A stretch of 64,000 bases of DNA from positions 2,829,485 through 2,893,484 of the forward strand of contig VZDJ01000301.1 of assembly GCA_008694505.1 (NCBI GenBank), in the 5' to 3' direction. The position numbers and the translations under genes were made by a program. This document shows positions 12,301 to 24,827 of the stretch, piece by piece. The notes below the pieces were generated by a model. It was not told where the DNA came from. It searched no databases and worked only from the letters and a program-made list of their open reading frames with translations. How positions within the stretch are numbered: position 1 is the stretch's first letter; each line of letters begins with the position of its first letter. This stretch comes from Cyanoderma ruficeps (Eukaryota; Chordata; Aves; Passeriformes; Timaliidae).

Positions 12301-15300
12301 GTACATGTGCCACTGGGCATATATGAGTATCTAGGGATAATCTTTGATCCATGAAAATGTTATGACTTGTTTTTTCTATTGCATGGGAGATATTTGTGAC
12401 AGGATTGTCTATTCACCTTGGATGTCTGGGTTTGCCACCATATAGACAAGGCCCCAGTTCAAAGTAGTGCTTGATGTCTCTGATCCACCCAAGAAAAGGT
12501 CATTTATAGAATAAACCATGTTGTCTTCATTGTATGTTGACCTGTGTTCATCTTTGGACTGCAAATGATAAGAAAAATTAGAGGTTTATACATGAAAGTT
12601 AGAAAAAGCAGAACAGGATTAAATGTGATTTTATAACTGGTTCCAAGCTGCAGTGTCTTGTCCTTATAGGACAATACAGAAAGACTGCTAAGGAATGTTA
12701 GACACCACAGATGGCTATCAACACAAAATTTAACATTTCACAAACAGATAAGCTGTGTTTGTTCCACACTTAATCATCAAGTTAAATCACATGTTCTTNC
12801 TTAATGTGCAAATAGTGGTTAATTTAGAGTGTTTCATAAGTAAATCTTCCTCTAAAGATATGTACCATTTTGTCACTCTTCATGTCTCAAGTCCCAGCCC
12901 ATCACTCAGTTGTTCTACCAAGCAATACAGTGTCCGGGCAGTGAACACTGGGCTGAGTAAAGTTCTTAACCTGTGGCATTCAGGTTTCTTCTACACAAGG
13001 GCACAACGACTCACGTTCAGCTGATCTGGGGTTTTACAGTTTTCAATTAGGAGTGTGAAGATGTGTATGTAGGCACTGAAATTATAAATAAACATGGTTA
13101 CATTTAGGGGGAATTCATTGTCTATATTTAGGAAGGTTATGCTCAAGAGTGTTGAACCTTTCTCTTGCCAGTGGAGCAATTGAAAAGGAGAGATGCTTCT
13201 CCCTGCTGTAATATCATCTAATCTTTTTTTATTGCCCCTGTTCATCTATTACAGATAGTTCCATTTTTTTTAATAAACAAACTTGGATGATTTCCACCCA
13301 GCAGAGTCCCAGAAGAGCTCACTGACACAATTTCTGGTATACTGATGTTCAAGTCTCATAAATCTCAGAACAGCAATGAAAGGCTTTAGAAACAGTCAAA
13401 TGCTTTGGAAGGCCAGGTGTGTTACTATGCTGATATTAAAAAAAAAAATTAAAACAAGAGGATCCAAGGAGCTAGAAGCCCTTTAGGCTGACATCCAACT
13501 GGACATAAGAATATAGCAGCTGATGTGGGAATTGGCCAATAAATAATTATCAGGAAGAGGTAGGTGAGTGCTGCAGGCCAACAGAGTGGCTAGCTCTGAT
13601 GCTGCCACCAGCACATGACAGCGGTGAAAGGGACACTGGCTGTCCCTGCAGGACAGCACTGCCACCAGGAACAACAGTCACTGCCCACTTCCCCAGGGCC
13701 TTTGGCTCTCTGAACCACCCTTGCCTTGACACATCCAAGGAGGATCAGTCTCATCTTCCCACTTACTCCTCTTTCTCCTTTTTCTTCCTGTCATCAAACT
13801 GAACAGGAAGAGGAAAATATCCTGCCACAGTGGAGGAGAGGAGAAAGAAGAAGTGATTTAAGTGGAGGTAGGAGTCACAGAGGGGAAAGGCAATTAATTG
13901 GCAGTCCAGGGATCAGGGCTGGGGTCCTTTACTCAAGAGATTCGTACAAAGTGATCCTGGTATGGTCAAGATAAGGGAGAGATTTTGTGCACACCTTCTA
14001 CAGCCCTTCACAGCCCTGTGGATTCCCACCTGCCTCTACTACACCTGCCTGACCAAAATGCCCTTATTTGTTCCAGTCCCTTTGTCTGCTTGATGCTTTG
14101 TCTGCTGACCCCGGCACTCTCTTCTTCACCAGTCTTGTCTGAAACCTTGCTGACTCCTAGATTGTTCTTGCATAAAATGTTCTCAAAATCCAGCTGTCCT
14201 CTTGCAAATTCTCTTGGCAAACCTTTTCCCAGTGAAATATCATAACCAGAGCATCCCATTTTGTCTTCCAAAGGCCTTCCCAGTTCTTTTGTTCACTTAG
14301 TAATTCAGGATTCTTTCCTGGAAACCTTCAATCATTTTTCAACTTGTGCCAATGAAAAAAAAAACCAGCAGTGCATTAACCTGTCCTTTAATTAAAGGAT
14401 TGCAAAGTGCTATGGCATATCAATGATCAGAAAGGATTTAGGAAGATCTTGGTTATTGGATTCACATTACAATATCTAGAAAGGCAAGAGATTGTGATGA
14501 TTCAGACTGGTTATGATGATTCGATGATCCATGTTGACCTTTTCCCCCATGACTGTATGATTGGGCAGAAAAATCTTACTTTTTCAATGTGATCCAGGTA
14601 GAAGTCAATGAAATCCTCCGGTTCCTCTGGCCTCCCATGCTCTCTGTGCATTTGGATCTCTCTCCGTGTAAAGTTGCTCAGTACATCATAATATTCCAAT
14701 GCCTTCTTATGAGGCCCAGGGATATGGTTCATCAGCCAGGGGAAGATTTCATAGAGCTGTGGGAGTGACACAAAAGAGGTCCTGAAAAGTCTCTATCACA
14801 AGAAAATGCACTAGGAAGGCCTTCTACAAAGAGAGGTAATATTCATGTTAGCTTGGGATTAGGGTCTCATTAATAAAATATCCTGACAAAGACTGTGCTT
14901 GGGCTTTCAAGCTGTGAAAAGCAAACTATATAATGTCTAGTTTTGATGGTAAGATTCAGAGTTCCACAGGCTTTCAGCCCAATCACAAGTCAAATGAGAA
15001 TTACTATCACTAGAATGAATGGTATTCATCTCTGCAGTTATTCATCGCTTCAATTGCTATGAACTGCATTGAGACATTTTAAAAGTGAGCTCCTGCCCTC
15101 CAGTGGAGAATACCGGCAAAGGAAAAGCAAAAGATGGAACCTCCTCCCCAGGATGCTTGCCAAAGCAAGGACTGACTCCCGGTGGCTGCTGTATAGGCTG
15201 GGTAAGCCCCAAAGTACTCTCTACCAATCGACCTCTCAAGGTTCCTCCATGAAATTTCAAATCTCTGAGACCCAGAAAAGCCAAGGAACAGCTACCTGAC

Positions 15301-18300
15301 AATTTGGAGTATTCTTCTCTAGAAAGAAGGACAGGGTTACCTGACACAATCAGATTAATTTTTCCTTCTGTTTTAGCATTTGGGAAAATCTGGCCTAAGA
15401 AGATAGCTGATTTTGACCTATTCTGAGAGCTAGAAAGTTAATTCAGGTTTCCAGCCTACATTTATGCCTGGGTAATCTGTATATTCTTGTATCTGCAAGA
15501 TATAACATTCTCTTAATACTTCTTTTTCTGCTCAAAATATAATTCCATTGTTTAATTAACAGCAGAGTTTTTATCCTTTCTCAGCCTTCATTTTGCTGAG
15601 CTCTTAAGTGTTCACTCAAGTGTGGTTGAATTAGATAGATTATACTTGTATCTTCTTGGGGAATCAGTTCTTATTGTCAGACATCCAACTATCAATTAAT
15701 GATTGTCTTATCATTAAAAAAAAAAGTACTAATCCAGTCCTTGGTAAATTCACTCAGAACTTCATATCTTTTTTGGTTAGTTCCATCTCTGGTATTTTTT
15801 TATTTGCAGAATGTGTTCAGAAGCCGTAGACACAACTGTGGTCTGACTAATCACATAAAATTGCCCAGATTACAGGCATTCCTACTCCCAAATATCTGCC
15901 CTCTGCAGCCACTCTGGCACTCTAATTGTAAGTGGAATTTAGCTGTCAGCGTTCAAGACAGGAACGGCATCCATACACCTTCCTGGGTACCTGCCAAAAC
16001 TCCTCCTCCATTTATGGAGAGGCCCAATCCACAGTGTCCCCCTGTTCAGTGCCTGCCAGCATGAGATCCAGATAAGAAATGGGGATGTGGATGCAGCAAT
16101 ATCCCCTTTTTTGCATAATACTGTGTACTCGTTGCATCTGGGAGGTGGGGAGATGGTGGCCATCCCTCTGGAATGGTTTGAACCCCTGTTCTTATTTCCC
16201 CAACATTATCTTATTCACTGGACTAAATCAAATCAAAGCCAGGATAGGAAGCAGAGAAGAAAAGGAGATGTGTTCTCTGTCCTAAAAGCAGGTGTCACCT
16301 GCCACCACTATACCCAACTTACAGGACCAAATCTAAACTAAGCAAAAGGGAACCTCACCATAACTCAGTGAGAAGAATGCTCCATGTGATCTTGGGAGGC
16401 ATCTGTATTCCAGGAATTGCTTATGTGTTCTATATTAAAAAGTTACTCATAAGATGTATGGGACAACTTCAGCAGTGAAATCAGAACCAGAACTGCCAGA
16501 AAATTTTTAATTACTTCAATTTAATTACTTTAATTACTGCAAAGCAGGCCTCTAGTGTCAGATGGATCACCGATTCCCAGATTGTTTAGTTGCCAAGCTT
16601 GCAGTTATATTTGCTGTCTTAACATTTCCTGCCTTCTGCTGCCTGTGCCTGGAGCTGCTCCTCACTCAGGATGAAGCAGCAGAATTTCTGTGGGAAATCT
16701 TCAAGTCTGTGTCTTACAGAAGAAATTGAGATAAGTAGCTGTAGCGGAATTTCTACAAGTAGCCACAGGGAAAACACTTTGGTATTTGGCTTATTCCTCT
16801 CTCTGTTGACTGTATATAATACAGGGTCTAAAGTTGGTACATGAGTCACACTTTCAGACCTGACATTCAATATTTAGGAATTACAATGTCCAACGCAGGA
16901 ACCTGTGGTGCACAGGGCTGAGAAACCAAGTAACAAACATGACCCAGGAGCAGTCCATGAACCTGTCCCTTATTATAAAGGTTTATTGGCAAACTACCCC
17001 TGTACCCAAATACAGGGGAATGAACACAAATGCCCGAGGCTGGCATGTGGTACTTCATCATCACACTTTGAGAGAGTTCACTGCCCAGTAAAACTGCATG
17101 GGGCATCGCTCACCCATTCTAAAACTTTTGCCCAATACCTCTTGAATCACTCTCTGTCTTATTCAGAAAAGTAAAACAGATCATTCACTTACATGGTGAA
17201 TATAGCTGCCCGCAAACTTGAAGATATATTCTGTAGCTTTAATCAGCTCATGAAAGGTCTCATCCTCTCTGGAGAAACGATGTCCATACACGACAGCACA
17301 AATTACATTTGAGACAGAATGGACAAGAGGGAAATAAGGATCCACAGGTTTCTCTGCAACCATAGTAATAAATATAACTGTTAATGTCTCCTGCTTTAGT
17401 GAAATGTGAGAATCCTCTTAGTTACCCACGGAACTCTAAAAAAGGCATTGCATTTCACAGAGAAGCAGCAATATTTTTGCAAAATTGTAGTATCAAACTG
17501 ATTCCTTACAACTATGTTCCAATCCCATAAGCCTGGGAATGTGTGGCACCCTGAAGAAATGCCAGATGTGTAAAATATTGCATCATATGATAGAGCAAAT
17601 TTAGAGGTAAGGGAAAAAATTCTATGCAAATTTGGTTTCTGGCAAAATCAAAATATGACTCAAGCATGGGAATGACTGAGAACACTGTGTACTAAGGGAA
17701 CCTGATGGTAGAAGAGCAAGAAGAGAGGTAACTTTATTAAGCAAGGACACAGAGACATGCAAGGCTACTGTGTTTTGTCTGACCTTGCTAGAGACGTACA
17801 ACCTCCAGTAAGATAAAATGCTGTAAACTCCTTTCAACCAATTGTGTCAACAGTATAATAACTAATTTTAAAGCAGTTATTTGAAACCTTATCCCAAGAA
17901 AACTATTTTGTGATTATGGAATATATGACCATAAAAAACTCTATTTGTGTATGTATTGATGACACTGCCCAGCAGTCAAGGAATGATTATGATTAGCAAC
18001 TTACTGTTTTGGGCTTTTTTCCTTGCACACACGGTCACATCTCAATCTCTCCTAGCTCTTAAACCATGGGATTGGGCTGAATCAAATTATTTTTAATTGA
18101 TGCAACACTAGGCACAGCATGTCCTGATTCATTGTGCCTTTGCATAATGATCTGTATTGGGAAATCCAGCTCACATGATCCTACCTGGATTGATCAGGGT
18201 AGAGTCTTGTAATGGAGACAAGATTCTAGTCAGTGCTTTACAGGGTGTGTGCAAATGGCATTACAAAGCTTAATTCATCAGCATTGATTTTCTCTCTTCA

Positions 18301-21300
18301 TGCACCAGCACCATAAAAGGGCCAAAAATGTGCCCTTGAGGCAAAGGCCAACATCATCCTGGGCTGCATTAGGAAATTAATTGCTGGCAGGCTAAGGAAG
18401 GTGATCCTTCCCTTCTGATCAGCACTGGCAAGACCCAACTGAACTGCTGGGTCCAGCTCTGGACTCCCCAGTATGAGAGGCATCAGCATATTAGAACAAG
18501 TTGAGCAAAGGGCAACAAGGATAATTAAGGAATTGATGCATCTGGCATAAGAGAGGCTGAGAGAGATAGACTATTTAGTCTGGAGAAGGGAAGACTTAGG
18601 GAGATATCTAAATATGTATAAATACGTGGGGGAGGTGTATAAAGAACATAGGACCAGACTTTTCTCAGGGGTATCAAATGGGGCAACAGGAAAAAATGTA
18701 AATACATTAAATTCTGCATAACCACAAGAAATATTTTTTACTATAGCACTTACTGAACAGTGGAACTGGTTACCCAGAGAAGTGGTGAAGTCTCCATTGC
18801 TGCAGATATTTACAACTCAGGCCTAAGAAACCTGCTCAGATTGACCCTTCTTTGAGTAGAGGTTAGACTAGACCATCTTCATAGATCCCTTTCCACTTAG
18901 GGTGTTCTATAATGTAAATAATAAATAAGCTCCAGTTTTCTTGTCAATTTTAGTAGCTTTGTAAATAATTTTGAGCAAGAATAGTCTTGAAAACACAAGA
19001 TGATCTGGGGGCTTTGCATTTTCAGTCCATTCCACACAGACAGTGTAAGGCCCTGCATACTCCCTTGTGGAAAAAAAGCTGCCCTCACTTTCAGGACAGG
19101 AGAGAGAAGTTCATACACTAAAGACATCAGGCTAATGGCAAAAATGTATTGATATTAATTGCAGAAATACCTTTCATACTTGCAAAGAAGTCTACCAGGT
19201 AGTGGGCTTCTTCTTGAACTCGGTGCTCCAGGCCTCTTTTCCCAAGACCAAGGTTGCGTAAAGTCCTCAGAGCAAACCTTCTCTGCTGCTTCCAGGTGTG
19301 CCCAGTTGCCAACATAATTCCTGCATTCATTAAAGGAAGAGTTCTTTATCATGCTAATATTAATCATAGACAAAGACCCATTAAGGGATTTACAAAGCTA
19401 CAGGATGTAAACAAGCTGTCGTATTGCCTGTGAAAACAAAGGCACCAAGGAACAGTTCTGACCTGTAATCATGTTGGCAGGGCTGAAATGGAGAAAACTC
19501 AGCTGGGTAGTAAGACGACTTACAGGATTAAGTCGGATCCCGGACAATCAGGTACCTCAGGGTATCTCAGCTGCTTCTCTAAATGCTCTTTGCAGTGCTT
19601 GTATCACACTCTCTGCTATGCCTGAAGCTCGCCTGAATGAGGGTAATGATTCTCATGAAGGCAAAAGGGGAACGAGTTCTGACTGTCCACAGTCAGAGAG
19701 AAAATTTCCTGTCTGCAGGGCAGGAAAGTTCAGTATTTAGGCTTTGTGACAGGCTTTGGGAATTTCTAGTGTGGTTGGTGGTATGAAACCTACAGCAAGG
19801 TTGAAACAGAAGCACACTGAACTTCTAGGTGCAACTGTGCCAGCAGGAAAATATTCACAAAAGGAAGGGAATGGGAAGAAGCTGTCACCATCAAAGTCAC
19901 TCTTCCATGGAAAATGTCATAGTGGGAGGCAGCTTGCCCAGGACAAGGAATTGGGTTGTTTCCTGCTTTACCTCCATTTCTTTGTGGCACAACTTACCGT
20001 TGCCTCACCTCATCACCTCTGAACCTGCCTCAATGAGTATTCCATTGAAGATATTATGAATCCTTTTCCTCTTGCTAGTATTTTCCTCCTGCTAACTCTC
20101 CAAAAGCTATTTCACCTCTCTGTACCTTGCATTTCACCTCTGTGCTACCTCTGGAAGTGGTCACAAGCAACAAAAGATATTGCAATTTGTCAAGATGACA
20201 CTTCTGTGCACTATTTATGCCAGGAAATCCTCACCTTTTCCTTTGGCCATTGCTCTGAACATAGGTGACACCAGCCTCCCAGAAACATCTTCAGGGTGTG
20301 TGGTCATGCCATCCTTCACTGCTTGAAATCCATTCAGTATAACCACTGGGGCCCATCCAAACCATAAGGTGAATATGTTGCCATGAGTTTTTGCCATCTA
20401 GAGATGGGAGAGAAGCCAGGAAAACGCAGATGAAATCCCACACGCTGCAAACAGAGGATGAACCTGTTTTTGCACTGATTACAGGGCCAGCCCTAAAGTG
20501 GAGTGATGTTCTCCATTTTTCCCACCAGAATACAATTATCACTGAGAAAGTACAAATGTGTTTTCCAACATTCACTGTTGCACCTGTGTATTCCCACTTT
20601 TCAGAACCACTTGCCTATGTCAAGAAATATTATGTACCTTTTACTACTGTATATAATCCAGGGCTCAGTTCACAATTATTTGTGGGATACAGGGTATTTT
20701 CTATTTATTAATGTATTTCAAGAAGATTTCTATCACTTCTACAAGTAAAGTAGCACAAAAGAACACAGAACTGTCAGAGGAGTAATTAGCTTAGAGACTG
20801 GACTGACTTCTTTCCTCCCACCGGTTTTGGATCTTGTCAGTACACACAAGCTCATACACACAGAATTTTTTTTTTATTGCTAAAGCAAGAGAGTGCCAAT
20901 GTTCAGAAAGCTACAAATCCATGCTGTAAAAGTAATTTTTTAATAGTATTTTTTCCCTAACTCCAAATCTGATATATCATCCCTAAAGATATTTATTCCT
21001 AAATTATATCAATTTTCATATGAATTCATTAAATTTAGTAGCAAGACATGATAGAAAAGTATCAATTTCAGTGAAAATCTGTTAAAGTGGCATAGGTTTA
21101 AACACCAGAATGACCTTCACACATACAGAAATTTCAATACCAGGTTTCTTAGCTTGGCAAACTACTTTACACTGCAATATCTTTTTCTTGTTTTGAGAAC
21201 CAAACCAGCAGTTCAGAACCAAACCAAGTGTGATATTAGAGTGGCCAGTTAACAGTTACTACCAATGTAGTTTTGAGAGAGGATGTTTTCACATAGCAAA

Positions 21301-21534
21301 CAACATGAGAAAGGAGAAATCACAAAGACTTTTAGACAACAAGGAGTATCCGAAAATAAGTACCTTCATGAGGAGATCACGATTCAACTGAAATTTCAGC
21401 TGTATCAGCGTCCCAAGGACTGGGAGAGGGACTGGTCCCGGAGGAAACTGTCTCCGCGCTCGCTGCAACTTTAAAAACTGTGTAATTAGAAGAAATACAG
21501 CCACTGCTACAAGAGCTTGACTTATGGTCAACAT
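9340..21534 (-). CDS. CYP2J: Cytochrome P450 2J paralogue A, nine exons, intact
   Basis: A microsomal haem-thiolate monooxygenase of the CYP2J family. Coding exons in transcript order are 21364-21534, 20235-20397, 19171-19320, 17193-17353, 14580-14756, 12417-12558, 10472-10659, 10158-10299 and 9340-9518 (stop TAG). All introns are GT-AG and the nine exons give 490 residues. The protein begins MLTISQ with a hydrophobic ER anchor (about residues 2-22), then the PPGP hinge (31-34). The helix C WKQQRRF is at 121-127, the I-helix oxygen-activation motif GGSETSS at 298-304, and the K-helix ExxR at 355-358. The haem signature FSIGHRVCLG has its thiolate Cys at 436, and the protein ends in AIPR. An in-frame ATG 36 nt upstream is unlikely because paralogues B and D begin at the equivalent Met. 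A possible poly(A) signal (TTTATT on the plus strand) is at 8845-8850. The family call is firm. The exact orthologue (2J19, 2J40 or a 2J2-like gene) is not resolved. Confidence 0.93.
18300..18912 (+). mobile_element. CR1 LINE fragment in intron 3 of paralogue A
   Basis: It contains the CR1 reverse-transcriptase-end and 3'UTR landmarks in order: 'atcctgggctgcattagga', 'ggtgatccttccctt', 'ctctggactccccagta', 'gttacccagagaagtggtg', then 'tagactagaccatctt' and the 'ttctata' tail. It lies between exons 4 and 3 of A and is antisense to that gene. It is old, with many substitutions and frameshifts. Confidence 0.85.
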
Positions 21535-24500
21535 TTTAGCGTCTGCCTTTACCAGCTTGCCTTCATTCAAAATTGTCTATTGAAGCTATTAAGGCTGGTT
21601 GCTAAACCAGTTTTTCCATAAGAGCTTGAATTCACAGTGTAAGTGTTCCCTGTCTTCAACCCTCCCTCTTTATTATCAACCACTCCCTGTCTGTTCCACT
21701 TATTACACTTTCATGCTTCAGCATATTAATAGATGCACGCCCTTCTTCTCATCCAGATTATACTTATTCCGTATGGATCACAGGATTTGTAGGAATGGTA
21801 TCTTAAAAGACTAGGGCCAAGATTTTCCAGGCAATGGAGATACACATAAGCTCTCCATCCAGTTGTTCTGAGACAATTTTGAATGGTATTTATTCCTACA
21901 AATATTCCAGGAATGCTTTTAGAAAAGCAATAGCCATACATACAAATTAAGCAGGCAAATGTAAGTGGATATTAAATCTTGGAGTTTTTAAATTGGTTTG
22001 TATATATTCCATGTACACGTTATATCTAGCAATGGCAAGGCTGATAGAAGTTAAAAGCCCACATTTATCTTAAGATACATATACAACTATCTAATGCTTA
22101 ATACAAAAAGCAAAATTTGTTACATTTGTGAATGTAATTGAAAACATAACTGGATTGATGTATGGTCTCACTTTTTTTCCCTAGCCTGTTAGCACTAGGT
22201 AAACTCAAGGAAGGTTTTGTCTGCTTCTGCATTTCCCTGTTCAATCTTGATGTAAGGTGGATATCCTATATGATTTGAAAAATCATCACAAAGTATGTGA
22301 GGTAAATAACACATATTCATAGAGAAAGTACATCTAGTATTAATTATATAGATTTAAAAGGAAAAAAAATTAAAATCATGAGAAAAACTTAGTAGGGCTC
22401 TTGAGCTATGACCAGAACGAAGGGCCCCAGCAAGAACTAGTCATGACATGAGTGTGTGTCCTGGGTACGTTGAAAACAGAGTCTGTAGCCAAGGCTCTTT
22501 GCCAAGCCTCAACACTGGCAAGAACTACAAACACAGCACCAGGGGAGTTCACATGCTGCAACCAGACCATGGAAATCTCACAGATCCTGACTGAAATGCT
22601 TCCCTGTCAAAATTGCCCATCTCTTGAGGGTAAAGCACTTGTAAAAGAAACCTGTTTTCACTAATCTTCTGAGAAAACTGCCCAGACTTTTGTACCAGCT
22701 TGCTTCCTGCAAGCTGATTTTAGGACAGAAATTATTTCCAGATCTTGTGGCTCTGGAACACAGAAGACTCTTGTCCAGAAGGAACAGCCTGGAGTCTGCC
22801 AGCACACAATTTACAAAACTCCAGATCAATTAGCCTTCAACCACAGCTCTTCATTACCACTAATGCATAACTGATTAATGTGTATTAACCAAGGGATGTC
22901 TGTAGGTTTCCACATAAGTTTTGTTTGTGTACACTAAAAATGTGAATTTTCAAGATAATTATTTCTAATCTATCTCTCTCCTCCAACAGGGAAAGTAAAA
23001 TTCTCTTTAAGAAAAAATTATTAAGTTTTGCCTTCTCTGTCTCCAGTGTAATCTCACAAACTCTGCTTCAAAATCCCTAATTTATCAGAACTTTTAATTT
23101 GGAATCAATATAATACACTCCCTTTTATTTTAGGTATTAGAAGATTTTCCATCTAAATGATTTTTCATCAGAAAAAGTCCTTTTTGTCCACTGGAAGTTA
23201 AGCCCCAGTGCTTTCACCCCTCAAGGGCTGCAGTCTCACACCTTTAACCAGTATTCAGCTGGAGCCAGTCTGGAATACATTTCTCTCACACTGGAAAAGG
23301 AAGATGACTGTGGGTTGGTTCAGGTATGAGGCATGAGGTTTATCTTATTTTATTTGATGGAAAATGTATTTATGAGATAGCCAGGGCTCCATTTTCTTAA
23401 TAATTACTAAATGTAACCAGCATCAGCATTTCTTCAGCACTATCTACCAGCTGTTCTCTAGGATTAGTTATTTTTAACTTGCTAAAGGTGATGTTTGCAG
23501 GTTCAGCATGAAGGGACTTCATACCAACCACCTACCTGCCAGGACATGCTGGACATGGGCAGAACCATCCCATAAAACTAATCCTGCAGGGGAAGGAACT
23601 GCCAACACAAGTTTCATCCTGTATGCACATCCCTGCCTGTTAGAATGGGATGCTTGAAAGCACAAGGTGGGCAGAGGCACCTGAAATGAATACAGCTGAG
23701 ATAATGATATCAGCCCTGGAGATGGCACTGTCAGCTAATCAGAGTATAAAAATAATCCTTCCTGTGTTGGCATGCCGTATCCAATTTGTACCTCACACAA
23801 GAAGAATGTATTCCAATGCCATAAAAGAAAATCCCTTGTTAAGTGCCACTAAGCAAACCAGCAAAAACCACCCATTTTTGCCAAGTTCTGAGGTACCTGG
23901 CTCATAAAGGCCTTCCAGAATTCTTCAGTAGTGCCAAATCTGCTCTTGATCATGGTGTGTTAAGTGAAGTCATCTAACTGTGATAAAGAATCCATTTTAA
24001 AAATTAAAGAATAAATGAAGCTGCATAAATTTTTGGAGGATTTGGAGCAGTCATCGCAAGTAGACTACCTGGCATGAAGAAGTTGTTCCCATGTCGCTGG
24101 CAGCCAGTGGGCTCATAAAAAGGGTAAATTATCAACATTCTGTGCCTGCTCACTGCAGTCCTTGCTCTTTGCTTGCCATATGAAAAGCTCTCCACAACTG
24201 CCTGATGAAGCCACGCTTCTATTTTCATCAGAAGGGCTGAAATGCTACCTGGTTTAGTGGGTGAAACCCTGAACTGTTTTCCCAAGTGACAATGATAGAG
24301 TTGTATACAACAGGCTTGATCTACAGCAAACCATATCGGTCTAAGGGAATGTTATCTCAGATCCTACTATCTGCCTCTGGAAAGTTTCCTCCAAGAGCTT
24401 CTTTTACCTCCTGCACCCACTAATATCCTGGGGCAGACTGGAAAATCTCTGAGCCTATCTCCACAAATGCAACTATGGCTTATGAGAAAGAATCTTTATT

Positions 24501-24827
24501 CATGAGTCTTCCAATTTATGACCACACCATCATTCTCTGTAAAACCTTTTTCCAGTTGGTAATAAATAAGTCCCAACTCTAATTCTTCCCTTAATGCCTT
24601 TATTTGTTACACATCAGAAGTTTACCAGTATTTTCCAAACAGAAAAAAAAAGAACAGAATACAAACCCTCTATAATTATGATGCTCAGGATGCAACTGTC
24701 TGTCAAGAATCTTTCAGGGTAGCAATTAACCAGATGAAGAGGAAAGCAAGACTCTTAAGACATGCAAAAAGGAATTCACATATAGAAGCAGTTTTACAGA
24801 ATAACTCTTCCCTAAATCTGCCATTTC
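21535..24827. other. Spacer between paralogues A and B
   Basis: About 3.3 kb holding the promoter and 5'UTR of A on its left side and the 3'UTR of B on its right. It is AT-rich with no recognisable exon, repeat family or CYP2J relic. I could not pick out a convincing TATA box for A. Confidence 0.6.
24599..24604 (-). terminator. Likely poly(A) signal of paralogue B
   Basis: AATAAA on the minus strand (TTTATT on plus), 224 nt after the stop codon. It is a plausible 3'UTR end. Another copy lies further downstream, near 24490. Confidence 0.45.

Noticed and set aside
13437..13460. A-rich run in intron 5 of paralogue A as a possible retroposed poly(A) tail
   Set aside because: No recognisable gene or retroelement body lies upstream of it and no target-site duplication was seen.
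21535..21570. Upstream in-frame ATG (MNEGKLVKADAK) ahead of the paralogue A start
   Set aside because: Paralogues B and D start at the equivalent of the downstream Met followed directly by the hydrophobic anchor, and a charged 12-residue extension would precede the signal anchor. The downstream start is preferred.
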